From: Turbatrix aceti
Lineage: Eukaryota; Nematoda; Chromadorea; Rhabditida; Panagrolaimidae
Assembly (NCBI GenBank): GCA_963969345.1
Contig: OZ017769.1
Coordinates: 6,265,725 to 6,329,724 of the forward strand
Reading direction: 5' to 3'
DNA length: 64,000 nt
Part shown: in pieces, positions 46,301-56,803 of the stretch
How positions within the stretch are numbered: position 1 is the stretch's first letter
Layout of the letters: the number at the start of each line of letters is the position of its first letter
Position numbers and translations under genes: made by a program
The notes under the pieces: model-generated
Databases searched by the model: none
What the model was told of the DNA's origin: nothing
The model's input: only the letters and a program-made list of their open reading frames with translations

Positions 46301-47717
46301 GGGCTTGGACAAAGACTACGACGAAGCTCTGCGCCACGTCGACGAAGCCGAGTCAGAGTGCAAGGCGTACCTCGCGGAGGTGAGGAAGCGCTTCAAGACC
46401 CAGAGCATCAATCTCTTCGGTAGCGGAAAAGCGCGGTACCTGCTCGAAGTCGCAGAAGCCGCTTCTGGAAGACTTCCGTCTACCGAATTTGCCTTCAAAT
46501 CCCAGCGGAAGGGCTTCAAGCGTTTTGCGACCACCGAGCTGAACGACCTCGTCCGCAGACTCTTCGCCGCCGAGGCTGAACGCGACGAAATCATCGCGGA
46601 TTCGACTCGACGGTTCTTTGAGGACTTTGCCAGCAGGTAGGAGGCGTTTTTGTAAATTTTGTCCTACGTGTGATTTTCAGGAAGCCAAAATGGACCAAAG
46701 CCTTCCACCAGATCGCGATGCTGGATTGTCTGGTGTCTCTCGCGGAGTACGCGCGCCACATGAAGGATCTCATGTTCCCAATGTGTCGACCGACCTTCGA
46801 TTTCGACGCTGACGAGCCTTTCCTGGATATCCGTCGTGGATTTCATCCCCTGCTCATCACGGGAGCGGCCAAACTCGCAGACGGCGCTCCGCGGTACGTG
46901 CCGAATGACACCCTCTTTGGCAGCGAACGGCCGCTCACGATGCTCCTCACGGGACCCAACATGGGCGGCAAGTCGACTCTCATGCGTCAGATCGCGGTGC
47001 TCGTCATCCTTGCTCAGATGGTGAGTTCCCAGCCTTTGAAGAAAAATATTCATATTCAATTTTCAGGGCTCACCGGTGCCGGCAGACTCAATGCGCCTCA
47101 CCCCAGCCGACCGCGTCTTCTCTCGAATCGGCGCCCACGACGCGACCTTCGCCGGACAGTCGACGTTCTTCGTGGAACTCAACGAAACCAATACCATCCT
47201 GAAAAAGGCGACTCGCGACTCCTTTGTCGTCATCGACGAGCTGGGTCGCGGCACGTCCACCAACGACGGCACCGCCATCGCTGCCGCCGTCCTTCGGGAC
47301 ATTGCGAGTCGCATTCAGTGCCGCACGATCTTCTCGACGCACTACTTTGCCCTGTGTGACCTGGTCGACAAGGATACCGTCGCCCAGGCTCACATGAACT
47401 TCATGATCGACTCTGAGGCCGACGTGGGCGTCAGCGACGACGCGGTCGACCTCAACGAGGAGAACATCATCTACCTCTACAACCTCGCCGAAGGACCCTG
47501 CAAGAAGTCCTATGGCTTCTACGCGGCTCGTATTGCCGGTGTTCCGGCGAGCGTCGTCCGGGAGGCCGCGACTGCCGCTGGCGTCCTCCTCAACGAGCAA
47601 CGCAAGCGTCACTTTGCCGCCGCGGACAAGGTGCACGGTCTTCGGGCGCTCAAGACGGCCATCGCGGATCCTGAGACGACTGTTAACCAGCTTGCGGACT
47701 TGATTCGGGCTCTTTGA
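43327..47717 (+). CDS. MSH6: DNA mismatch repair protein MSH6
   Basis: Nine exons: 43327-43428, 43470-43970, 44023-44513, 44864-45038, 45089-45289, 45341-46122, 46178-46636, 46681-47020 and 47067-47717, giving 1233 residues. With MSH2 it forms MutS-alpha, which recognises mismatches and small loops. A PCNA-interacting motif, QTSILSFF, lies near residue 14. Residues 35-200 are disordered and phospho-site-like, and I see no PWWP domain, which vertebrate MSH6 carries there. The MutS mismatch-binding domain starts at about 220 and has the Phe-x-Glu wedge in KVGKFYELYHMD. Connector, lever and clamp domains follow. The ATPase has Walker A GPNMGGKST (about 994-1002), DELGRGTSTNDG and FSTHYF. MSH3 is excluded by the PCNA motif context and the closer match to MSH6 (VVRRELCR). 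Confidence 0.95.
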
Positions 47718-47793
47718 AATTTTAAATGTTTTCTGTCGCAATACGCATCCTCCGTTTTGTACTTTGTTTTCATGTTTATTGTTGATTAACAAT

Positions 47794-50075
47794 TTAGAAT
47801 TGGCACATGGGCCTGGTCGACGTCGGACAATCGGGGTTGATCGTCTGAAAATGGGAAACAGAAAATTTTGGAGTCTTCGATTGGAAATTTTGAGTCGAGT
47901 CGATAAATTTAAAAATTTTTTTGAATCGGAAAAAAAGTTTTTTAGGTAGCGAGAACGGTAAAAACTGTACGAAAATGCGAATTGTTTTTACAATCAGAAA
48001 TTTTGCACACACAAACCAACAAAATTCAGCATTTTTTTGATGACAAAGTTTCATTTTTCAAAATTAAGGATCGTCCATTGATTGGACTCAAAATTCATCG
48101 AGGCGAGTGAGTCAACTTCAAAACTCGAAACTCTCAAAATTCGATCATTTGAACTGGAGAAGCCTGTGCAAGAACCAGCAACTCACGTGGCACGCGTGAT
48201 TCCAAAGATTACTGTTGATAAAGTGCAGGATTGTAGGCAGGTAATTAGACACATAATTGAGCACGCCATAGCAGTTCTCCTCGGCCTGTGTCGAGGGGTT
48301 GGGCGGACAGCAGAGGCCGCCCTCGCACGTGGACTGCTTGTAAAGGAGAGCAAGGCAGGCTTCGTAGACGAAACAGCCAGTGAAGAGGCGGGTGTTGAGA
48401 GAGTCTCCTGTTAGCATCTGACAGGCACCAGAGACGACGTACTCACAGAGCGTGCATTGCATGCTCGCACTGTCCTTCGCCGACGACACCGACGACGCTG
48501 CCGTGCCTGGAGAGGTTGATCTATCACTCAAAGACTGTTTGGAACGCGCGCCAAAACTTTTTTGGCCATCGCCCACTTGCGCAGCACAAAGCCCAGTCAG
48601 TGCCCAAATACGGCGTCGCGTCTGGTTGTTGCTCTAATTTTGTCATTGTCATCGTATTTTTTGCTTACCTCGTCGTCATGACAAAAGCCGCCAAGCTCGC
48701 TGAATGCAAGACTCTCGCTGATCTCCTCGATGCCCTGGGGATCCAGCCGATCGGGAATGTGGATTTTGAGCAGTTCTCGGTCATCAGCATTATCAATTAT
48801 ACCCAGCGCCAGATTTATGACGTGAGTTTGGGTGTTGTCGGTCGTCCAACTAATCAATATGTCTATCTTTGTCTTTTAGAACTTTAACTTCAGCCTCAAT
48901 GATTCGAGACTCATCAAAAACGCGCTGGACATGGTCCGACTCTATAACAACCTCAAAGTCAAGGTTTGATCGTTTTTGACGGCTAAAGTGTGCGTATTCT
49001 AAGTTTATGATTTTTTAGGCAAAGTCCAACACCCCAAAGAAGCGCTTCATCAGCTCCATGATCCAGCGCCACATGAACACGTCCGGCGGCAGCAAAGAAC
49101 CCGGCTTTATGGCCGCTTTCGAGAGCCTGGACGATATCAAATTCATGCCGGGAGACGATTGGCCGGGCGATCTCTGCTTCGCCGCTGCCTCAGTTCGATC
49201 CTACGTCTTCCGAAACATGCTCAAGAAAACCCAGCACAAGGAGGCCCACGAATTCTCCAATGGCCACGGCTGGACCCCTCTCATGTACGCGTGCGCGATC
49301 GGACGCGAATCGATCGCGCAGATGCTCGTCGCCGACGGTCCGTCTTCCATCGACCAGCGAAACGACCAGAACCAGACTGCACTCATGATCGCCGCGTACT
49401 TCGGACACAGCGAAGTCATCCGCATCCTCCACCGCTGGGCTCAGTCTCGTTCCGCGGCAAATGCGCTCGGAGGCACTGTCGATTTTCGTCTAACGCTCGA
49501 ATCCCAGGACGGACAGGGACGCACCGCGCTCCACCACGCCGCTGATTACGGCCACTTCGACGCCGTCAACGAACTCATCCTCATCGGCGCAAACATCAAT
49601 GCCGAGGACTTTTCCGGCAAGACGCCTGCTGACCTCGCGGGTGCCGATGATAAGTCCAGTCGCGTCTACAAGGCAATCGTGCGCGCCGGCGGTCGATGCT
49701 CCGACGACTCCAAGGTCGACGTTCTGAAGCCTAAAAATCAGCAATCTACCCGCACCAAGGCGACTCCCTGCACGCCTGGACGCCGTGTCGATGCCCTGGT
49801 CGACAACAAGAAGGAGAAAATCGTCGAAGAAGACGACACCGAGAATGGCGAAGACGTGCTCTACGGCAGCTTTTGAGCTTTGGATCCCTCACACACACCT
49901 GGTCTACGCTGCGGCGCTTAATCTACAGACCTTGACCATTATTTGATTTTGTAACCCAGTTAACCTTCCGTATCGTCGTTTTGGCTTGGCATAAATATGA
50001 GAGGATTACCAACTCACCTGTCACTCGCGGGGATAGGAGCAGGGCGGCTAGGCTGAAGACAAGGAGGTTTCTCAT
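47794..50075 (-). CDS. secreted saposin-B-like, cysteine-rich protein with a gene nested in its intron
   Basis: Three exons agree exactly in phase: 50018-50075 (signal peptide, RNLLVFSLAALLL), 48187-48506 and 47794-47844, giving 142 residues. The mature part begins CTLCEYVV and later has NCYGVLNYVSN followed by a helix and a last pair of cysteines. This spacing (C-x2-C, two internal Cys, C-x~25-C-x6-C) resembles saposin-B domains, which bind or permeabilise lipids. An extra loop with CEGGLCC is inserted. There are 12 cysteines. The first intron (48507-50017) contains the whole ankyrin-repeat gene on the other strand. Intermediate exons inside it cannot be excluded, nor can an independent signal-peptide exon for something else. 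The gene is convergent with MSH6. Confidence 0.55.
48678..49876 (+). CDS. ankyrin-repeat protein
   Basis: Exons 48678-48821, 48880-48963 and 49019-49876 give 361 residues. The N-terminal 75 residues are mostly helical (LADLLDALGIQPI, then NALDMVRLYNNL) and may be a small helical interaction domain; I cannot name it. Ankyrin repeats occupy about residues 150-290, with GWTPLMYACAIGRESIAQML, NQTALMIAAYFGHSEVIRIL and GRTALHHAADYGHFDAVNEL, and a final ANINAEDFSGKTPADLA. The tail is basic, then acidic. It has no signal peptide, so it is an intracellular protein-binding scaffold of unknown partner. It lies entirely within the large intron of the opposite-strand saposin-like gene. Confidence 0.85.
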
Positions 50076-50378
50076 GGCTGGACCGAGTGTAGCAGACTGC
50101 ACAATCGATTGTGGGCCGTGGGCCTTGAATCAGCCGATAAGCATGGTTAGCTTGACTATGCAGCCCCCGGACCAGTACCATTTTTTGCTGATAAAAAGTC
50201 TGCTGCTGCGAGCTGGGTGAGAATAAAACCCGACCGAACCTTGAAAAACTCAGACAAGCTAGTGCAATTTGCATTTTTTACACGAAATCGAATAAAATTC
50301 AAAAACCCAGTGAAATCTTCGTTTGAACGCATACGTTTTGCAAGCGTCATACTTTGTCGAAAAAGAGTTTTTCGCAAA
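50076..50378. promoter_or_regulatory. divergent promoter region, saposin-like gene and unknown gene
   Basis: 303 bases separate two divergent start codons (50075 minus, 50379 plus). An in-frame upstream extension of the plus-strand gene to 50217 is open but basic and unlike the rest, so I take 50379 as the start. No TATA box seen. Confidence 0.35.
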
Positions 50379-51690
50379 ATGACGGAGAGACAATCCCGCT
50401 CGCCTTCGCGGCCGGCTTCTATCGGTTCGTTCTCGTCGCTGTCAACGCACTCGACTTCCAGCGAAGACTCTCTGCTCTGGACGAATCGCTCTTCCAACAC
50501 ACGCCACCCCGAGCTGCCCTCGTTCGACGGCGTCATCCACCTCACCGCCTATCTCGCGCACCAGCTTCTTTCCGAGAACGTCAATCGTCGCAACGTTCTT
50601 CGTTTCTGCGAAATTGTGACAGACGGCATCTTCGAGCGCTACTACGATGTCAAAGGCCTCTCGCTGGCCAGTCGTCTCGCGCAGAACGAGTTCAGCGGCG
50701 TGGAGGACAATGAAAACCCTGTTGAAGGCGTGAACGGTTCTAAGCACGCAGAATTTGCCGCCAAGCACGATTTTGCGTGGGTGGAACGGCTCTCTGGTAC
50801 AAAAACGACGCTGCCCTCGCTGTTGATGCAGACTGAGGAAATCACGCCTGTCGAGTTTTTCATGGGAGACGAGATTACGGTAACGCTTGTCGCCAACGCT
50901 TCTGGCGCGAGTGATCCTATTTTTTATCGAGTAAGGCTTTGTCGAGCTTTTTACAGTCTAATTTGGATTTTGCAGGCGGCCATAGCGGCTTACATCTCCT
51001 TTGAAAAGTTGAACCGCATGTTCGAAGGCGGCCGCGTCTTCTACATCGCTGAGAACTGCACGATCGTCAAGCACATTGACAACAACGAGTTCATGCACGT
51101 TCTGCCCTACGCGCCGTCCGGTAAGCGCTGGCATGATTTCCAGTAATCCTCACTCAACTTTTTCAGCTCACGACGAGTCAGACCACGGCCCTCGGTACTG
51201 GCCCCGGTGCGTGGACATTCCGTACTTCTTCCGCGACATGCCAGACTACGCACCCAAGCTCTCCCTGCGTTGGTGGATGACCGGCTTCGAAGACGATCGC
51301 TACGGAGGCAAACGACCGATGTTTCGCCAGGAGCTGGCGCGCTCTCAGACGGTACCCGTCCTTGAGTTCATCGCGACCCGATTCGGGTCGCTCAAGGAGA
51401 AGAGCGACCACTTCAAGGCAGACCAAAGCGACCATCTTTACGGCTTCGGATACTACCCCTTTACCATGATGTCCGAAGAAGCGTTCGCCGAGGTCTTCCT
51501 CTGCAACAACATGGCCCGTCACTTTGCCGACTTCTACCAGGGCAAGTCCGCGTGGCTCGGCGAGAAGACGACGACCGTCGACAGCGCTCCCGAGGCCGGC
51601 GACGCCGGCGCTGGCCCGCTGAGTCCGATTCTCGATGTCGCGGCCCTCTCCGACTGCCTAGACCAACTTACGACCAAGGACGACGATTAA
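50379..51690 (+). CDS. unrecognised 406-residue protein
   Basis: Exons 50379-50930, 50976-51120 and 51167-51690, with introns of only 45 and 46 bp, all in phase. I do not recognise the family. Residues 1-45 are Ser/Pro/Arg-rich. A helical region follows (HLTAYLAHQLLSENVNRRNV, then RFCEIVTDGIFERYYD) whose pattern faintly recalls the N-terminal helices of BTG/TOB (APRO) domains; the rest does not follow that fold. The C-terminal half is rich in aromatic residues (YWPRCVDIPYFFRDM, SLRWWMTGFEDD, GFGYYPFTMM), looks globular and ends in an acidic tail. There is no signal peptide or membrane segment, so it is probably cytoplasmic or nuclear. Confidence 0.8.
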
Positions 51691-51975
51691 AACACGGTTG
51701 GTGCTGTTGAGGGCCCGTCTGAGGACTTGAGTGCTCATCGGGCTCGTCGGGAACTGTACAATAAGAAAGAAACCTGTTTGGCATGCTTTTGATTCGATTA
51801 CCACAGAGTGCGAGGGCGGGGGCACGCACGGACGACGAAGCAGGCGACCGCGGTGGCTGATGATCGCGCAATCGATCAACGCGTGGTCGTGGTCGTGGTT
51901 GCTGGCGAAGAGGCGGCTCTTCGGCAAAGTAGGTGTCTATCGGTCTCCGCACAGTTGAATTGCGTCTTGAGAAGC

Positions 51976-53310
51976 ATGCTGATGCTGGTCCTGGTTGTGC
52001 TCGCGATGGCGGGTCTTAGCGCGCCGCCAGGTGTGCTGGCCCAGGGAAGCGGCACTTTCTGGACGCCAGGTAGCATCGCGCCTCCGCCGCCGCCTCCGAA
52101 TTTTCGGTTTATCCCCTTCGAAGAGGAGTTTGAAGAGCCGGAGGACTCCCCGCCGCCTGTTGCTCCTGCACAACCCCCACCCCCACCGCCGCCCCCGCCT
52201 CCGCCGCCTCCGGCACCAACGACGACTACGACGGAGAAAACGACGACAACATCTACGCTCCCGCAGCCGACCACGACGCTGTCCTGCGAAGAGACGGATG
52301 ATTCGGCTCTGATGCGTCGGCTCAAGGAAAACGGACTCTTCAACGCTATTTACATGGCGACCAATCTGAGCGTGGCCGCGACCACTTTTCCCGACCTGGG
52401 GGACAGCAAGTTCACGATGCAGGCCGCCAATACGTATAAGTGTGACGGGGCGTGCCGGCGAGAGACGAGCACCGTGAGGCGCAAGATGCACTCTAAGACC
52501 CGTCAATCCGTACCTCGGCCACCCACGACGCCGCCGCCGGTCTTTGAACGGGACCCCAACGGCCCGCGCCGGAGCTGGTGGACTCCAGACGACTGGCGGA
52601 GGGGTCGGAGACAGGTTGAGGCTGTTGCTGATCATGATTGGCCCGAGCCAGAGCCGGATACGTCAAACTCACGTCCCCGGCGCAAGCGCAGTGCTCTCGA
52701 GCTCGCGATCGTAAACACGGGCTCCTCATCGGATATCATAGGTGAGGCGACGTGCCAGGTAGAAAAGGTGATCTATTGTTTTAGTCTGCAGGCACGACGA
52801 TCGCTCTCGAATGCGATGAAGCTTCCGCCGACCTCCTGCCCGCCGATGGGTGAGTTTTTGAGTTTTGGTCCGACGCTGCCTGCGCGCGCGCACAAACAAA
52901 CGCAAAGTCCCAAATTCATTTGGGTGATTGTTTGGTTTGCTGGTCGCGTTAAGAAAAAAACACTCGGGCAAAATGCACGATAACCTGTTTCAGGTATCAC
53001 CTGTGTCGCACCTGCCGTGCTGTGCGTCAGCTACCGGAGGAGTACTTTCCGCGGGTGCTCAACGAAGTCATCTGCGCCGAAGGAAGTTGTCTTCGCGATG
53101 GCGGAAAGTGTCAGCAGCGCTTTCTTCCCTTCCGAGTATGTTTCGGCACTCTGACACATTTTTTGAGGATGTCGGTTTCAGATCCTGAAAAACTTTGGCA
53201 GTCGAAACTGCCCGATGTGGCGCGAGGTGAACGTGGAGATCCGGACGTGCTGCGACTGCGTTGTCCATCCGCACTCTTCGCTGCTCAAGTACGTGTTGCC
53301 CGACGACTGA
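51976..53310 (+). CDS. secreted cystine-knot ligand precursor (PTTH/Trunk/IL-17-like)
   Basis: Exons 51976-52741, 52792-52849, 52994-53135 and 53182-53310 give 364 residues, in phase. The start at 51976 is followed at once by a signal peptide (LMLVLVVLAMAGLS). The pro-region has poly-proline and Thr-rich runs (about 35-95). A furin-type site RRKR at 235-238 would release a 126-residue mature ligand with ten cysteines: LEC, CRTC, a YFPRVLNEVIC segment, GSC, GKC, RNCPMW and a TCCDC end. The paired N-terminal cysteines, the aromatic-PR motif before a Cys, the ILK strand, Trp and the terminal CxC recall insect PTTH and Trunk, the Torso ligands. The NCPxW...CxCV end also resembles IL-17. I infer an extracellular growth factor or cytokine; the exact family is open. 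Confidence 0.75.
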
Positions 53311-53844
53311 TCCTTCGTCGCCGCCGCCGGCGCCGGCAAAACGTGATCTGCAGCCAGCACGCCGGCGACAGTGGCCGAGTCCCGAGTCCCGCGTCGTGCG
53401 TTCCGTTCCGTTCATCAGCCAAAACCTTCATCGCATCATCGCTCGCCTCGAATATTCTCAGGGTTCACCAGCACACGCAGACTCCGTTCTTTGTGATCGC
53501 CGTGACTTTTCTTGAAACATTTTACGCGCACTTCTGATTCGCCGAGAGGAAGTAGTAAATGGCGGTTGAACGTGACCTCTGATCGCAGGCGAAAACACCG
53601 GGAACAATTTTCGATTTCGGGTTTTATGGGTTGCTTTTTTTTGTGTCTTCATCGAATCGAAATCACATCCATGAGAGTTTCTTTCACGGGGCGGACGGTT
53701 TTCCACGGGGGTCGCCAACCCGGAACTTTAATGGTTGATTTCAGTGGCTAAAGTGCATAGCTGCCTCTGTTGGCTTATTTTCGGTCAATAAGCCACGTAG
53801 GCTGCGTAGGTGGCGTTTGCACAGGTGAGAACGTCGGAAACAAG
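53311..53844. other. 3' flank of the cystine-knot gene
   Basis: About 530 bases without a supported gene. The open frames here are shadows or low-complexity. This is the 3' UTR and spacer up to the transposon. Confidence 0.4.
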
Positions 53845-54211
53845 CAGGGTGGCGAAACTCCCATGGGAATTAGAAATAGGGGAATTATCCCATGGGATTC
53901 CCATGGGAGTCCCATGGGAGTCCCCGGGGGTATTTTTTGGTACGTTTAAAAAAGTACATGTTCATACAAAAAAGATATCCAAAAACACACTTATTTTATT
54001 AATGTATTAAAATTAACAATGAAAATAAAATCATTTACCTAATTTGAAAGAAAAAAGCACGCTCCTGCGTAAAATAACGGTGATATTTTAGGCGGGATCG
54101 CGCATTTTCAAAATTCCGTGGGGAATTATCCCGTGATAGATGGGAATCCCGGGATAATTCCCGGGATATTTCCCATGGGACTCCCATGGGAATCCCCTCT
54201 TCGCCACCCTG
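53845..54211. mobile_element. MITE, 367 bp, with 12-bp TIRs, 12-bp flanking repeat and internal CCCATGGG palindromes
   Basis: Starts CAGGGTGGCGAA and ends with its reverse complement TTCGCCACCCTG. GTCGGAAACAAG occurs directly before (53833-53844) and directly after (54212-54223). Both ends carry clusters of CCCATGGGA-type palindromes with GGGAATTATCCC and CCCGGGATAATT variants, so either end could fold on itself. The centre is AT-rich, with no transposase. CAGGG termini are common in hAT elements, but the 12-bp flank is longer than the usual 8 bp. Confidence 0.8.
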
Positions 54212-54467
54212 GTCGGAAACAAGCCACGGGCTTTGTTATTAAAAAACGGTTGTTATTAAAAATGTCACATCTGTCTATGAAAACAATTTATCAAAGATGG
54301 TTTTGATAAACGTTTGTCTATTCTCTCACGAAGCACAAAAAAATTGATTTGCCTTGTGCAAGAGGCAAGCGCACCATTAAAAAAGGTTCTCATGACAACC
54401 GCGAGGAAAGAAATTAGCGCGTTGCATAAATGTTATCACAGAAGTTACAAAAAAAATGAAAAACATT

Positions 54468-54539
54468 AGGTCCTACCCGGATTCGAACCGGGGTCGCGGG
54501 ATTCAGAGTCCCGAGTGCTAACCGCTACACCATAAGACC
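54468..54539 (-). tRNA. tRNA-Gln (anticodon CTG)
   Basis: A 72-nt tRNA with no intron. The acceptor stem pairs GGTCTTA with TAGGACC (one G-T pair). The A box is TGGTGTAGCGGTTA-like, the anticodon arm is CGGGA-CTCTGAA-TCCCG with anticodon CUG, and the B box is GGTTCGAATCC. No CCA is encoded, as expected in eukaryotes. The overall sequence is that of a eukaryotic cytosolic tRNA-Gln reading CAG. Confidence 0.95.
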
Positions 54540-54797
54540 ACAAATTTTGACCTTGTCTGAGAAAATGACAGCGCACAAACAACGACTATGTTCAAAGGGA
54601 TTTCTTTTTCGTTGCGCGTTCGTGCACGGACAATTTCAGTAGTGTGTGTAATAAACAGGAATACCTCATCCATCGATTGGCCCGCGGGTCTATGTGTCAT
54701 CACAAATGCGCATTTCGGGCACTTTTTTTGATCGGATTTCACTTTTTTGTAATTTTTTAATTTATTTATTTAGTTAATCGAGCTGAATGTCTACGCA

Positions 54798-54974
54798 ATG
54801 ACTGAAACGCCGGCGGTTGAAGAAGCAAACGATGATTCTGATTCTCTGCATACAAAGATTCACTGCTGCATGGACGGCGACGACGTCTACGGCGTCTGTT
54901 TTTGTCTCCAGAACGCGTTCATGTCAGCAATCACTGCGTTCTGTTCTTGCTGCCATGATTGTGCAAACAGCTGA
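54798..54974 (+). CDS. small cysteine-rich acidic protein, 58 residues
   Basis: Single-exon frame starting ATGACTGAAACGCC. The N-terminal third is acidic (EEANDDSDS); the rest is Cys-rich, with IHCCMDGDD, GVCFCLQ and AFCSCCHDC. Eight cysteines in the last 37 residues, four of them in one cluster, is unlikely by chance and suggests metal binding, disulfides or a palmitoylated tail. It has no signal peptide and I know no family for it. TTTATTTAG upstream (about 54773) could be a leader acceptor. Confidence 0.4.
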   Translation: MTETPAVEEANDDSDSLHTKIHCCMDGDDVYGVCFCLQNAFMSAITAFCSCCHDCANS

Positions 54975-55559
54975 CGCTGATGTGTTTTGATTGCCTGCCA
55001 AGCCTCGTTGATCCAGGATGACTAATCCATTGTTGATTCTCTTGTGTTTTGCATTTTTTGATTTGTTTGGAATGAAGCGGATTTTGTTTGTAAATATTTT
55101 GGGTTTTCGTGAAAAAAGTTGAAGAACACAAAGTTGAAGACATTTTTATCGTGATTGAGTTTATGAGGATTCGGCCTGAAGAGCACATACATATTTGTTT
55201 CAGATTGCCGGTATAGCTTGTATGCTTTAAAAAAAAGTTTTTTTGGCAAATATCTTACTCACTTGCCGTCATCAGGAGATAATACTGTTTTTAGATAGTA
55301 TTTATAAATATATTTTGTAAAGTTTTAAACTTACCCTTATCTCGATGGTCAACAGCTGCATGAACACATTTAAGCAGACTTTGTGATATGTACGGCGGTT
55401 TAGCCGAAAAACATGTGCGTAAGAACTCCGGATGCTATCTACAACGATAAGCGAGGGCGAGCACCTTTCATGGAAAAAAAACAGGTGTCAGTGGGTGGTG
55501 CAGCCGGCTTAAATCGGCTTGCTACGTAAGGTGATTGTCCGACGTTGCCTGACAATCTG

Positions 55560-55567
55560 TATAAATA
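55560..55567 (+). promoter_or_regulatory. TATA box of CAP gene 1
   Basis: TATAAATA 60 bases before the ATG at 55620, leaving a short leader of about 30 bases. Confidence 0.7.
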
Positions 55568-55619
55568 CATTTGCGTTCACCCTAATCGAACATAGAGTCC
55601 AGTTTCCCGTAATCCCGCC

Positions 55620-56351
55620 ATGCAAACGTGGCTCTCTGTTGCAACGGTCGTCCTGTTCCTCGCCGGGGGGCACTGCGGCCTCGCGTTGTCTGCTTCCGAG
55701 CGAAATCTCGTCGTGAGTCTTCACAACAACTACCGATCCCAGCTGGCACAGGGCAATTCTGGCCTGCCGGGCGGCAGCAGAGCTCCTCAAGGCGGCAATA
55801 TTCTCAAGATGGTATCATAATTTGACTTTTTGTCAGATCGGTGATAAAAGTCATTGTACTTAATTTTCAGTCATATGATACAAGCATTGAAAACTCAGCG
55901 CAAACCTACGCCAACCGTTGTCAATTCCAGCACTCCGGCGCGTCAGGCTTGGGCGAAAATCTGTACATGACGACGAACAACGCGCAGGCCGTGTCCACCG
56001 CCCTGAGCGCTGCTTCCAATCTGTGGTGGGACGAGCTTAAGAAGTACGGAGGTGTTTCGAGCTCGGACACCACGTTCACAATGAATAAGATAAACGTCGG
56101 TCATTGGAGCCAGATGGCCTGGGCCAAAACGTCGAACGTCGGATGCGGAGTTGCGCACTGTTCTTCTATGACCATCGTCGTTTGCCAGTACCGTGTTCAG
56201 TAAGCTGCTTTCCTTGGCTTGAATTCTGCTTTATAAGAGCATCTGCATCAATTTCAGAGGAAACTACCTGAATCAGAACATCTACGACGTCGGCAGTCCC
56301 TGCTCGAAGTGCTCCAAAGGCTGTGCTGGCAACGGTCTGTGTTCAGCTTGA
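55620..56351 (+). CDS. secreted CAP-domain (SCP/venom-allergen-like) protein 1
   Basis: Exons 55620-55811, 55871-56199 and 56258-56351 give 204 residues. A signal peptide (WLSVATVVLFLAGGHC) is followed by a CAP domain. Helix 1 has LVVSLHNNYRSQLA, the GEN loop has CQFQHSGASGLGENLYM, CAP signature 1 is GHWSQMAWAKTSNVGCG and signature 2 begins VVCQY. The His/Glu tetrad of the family is therefore present. The C-terminus is a short Cys-rich hinge (CSKCSKGCAGNGLC). CAP proteins are extracellular and bind sterols, lipids or partner proteins in defence, reproduction or parasitism; the role here is unknown. The exon structure is the same as in CAP gene 2, with first exons of exactly 192 bases, so the two are tandem paralogues. 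Confidence 0.92.
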
Positions 56352-56500
56352 TCTGGGCTTCCATTTGCTTTAAATACACTCAAACATTCTCATTGGACTT
56401 GTTAACATGTTTATTGGGTCCGAACAATGAACAAGCGAAACTAATTTTTTTCTTGACCGTAGGGGATATCTGAATTGCGTCAGACGGCCCTTGGATTGTG

Positions 56501-56803
56501 CTATAACAAATCCGATCCGTTGAATGCCTTTGAAATCGGCTGAATCGTTTCCGTCGGTGCCACGTCGTCTTTTTGTGCCATCATTACATTAAAGACAGTT
56601 ATGCTGCCGGCTCCCACAATGAGGCACGTGAAAATGATGGCACCGTAGAGGAGGTAAGACAGTGAAAAAGAATTCTTTGAAGGATTCCGGGGAGGAGTAA
56701 GGTTTTCGTGTTCACCGGGCGTCGAAACTGAAAGCAGTTCTTCTGCGCCGTCGACTGGTTTCACCGATGGCTGTTCTTCTGCGACTGGTTGCACCAATGA
56801 CAT
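56501..56803 (-). CDS. small single-pass membrane protein
   Basis: A 100-codon single exon. Residues 1-47 are polar and acidic (AEEQPSVKPVDGAEELL). One clear transmembrane segment follows (YLLYGAIIFTCLIVGAGSI, about 51-69), then a 30-residue polar tail. There is no cleavable signal at the N-terminus. A minus-strand TATA box lies 92 bases upstream of the ATG, which supports a real gene. No known family. It is convergent with CAP gene 1 and divergent from CAP gene 2. Confidence 0.6.
   Translation of the reverse strand: MSLVQPVAEEQPSVKPVDGAEELLSVSTPGEHENLTPPRNPSKNSFSLSYLLYGAIIFTCLIVGAGSITVFNVMMAQKDDVAPTETIQPISKAFNGSDLL

Noticed and set aside
47088..47792. 234-codon minus-strand frame over the MSH6 ATPase exon
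   Set aside because: Shadow of the ATPase domain with no domain of its own.
48135..48186. Short-range splice after the saposin-like exon (acceptors at 23 or 33 bases)
   Set aside because: Introns this short are unlikely, since the smallest seen here is 45 bp; the exon at 47794-47844 gives a better phase-matched end with two more cysteines.
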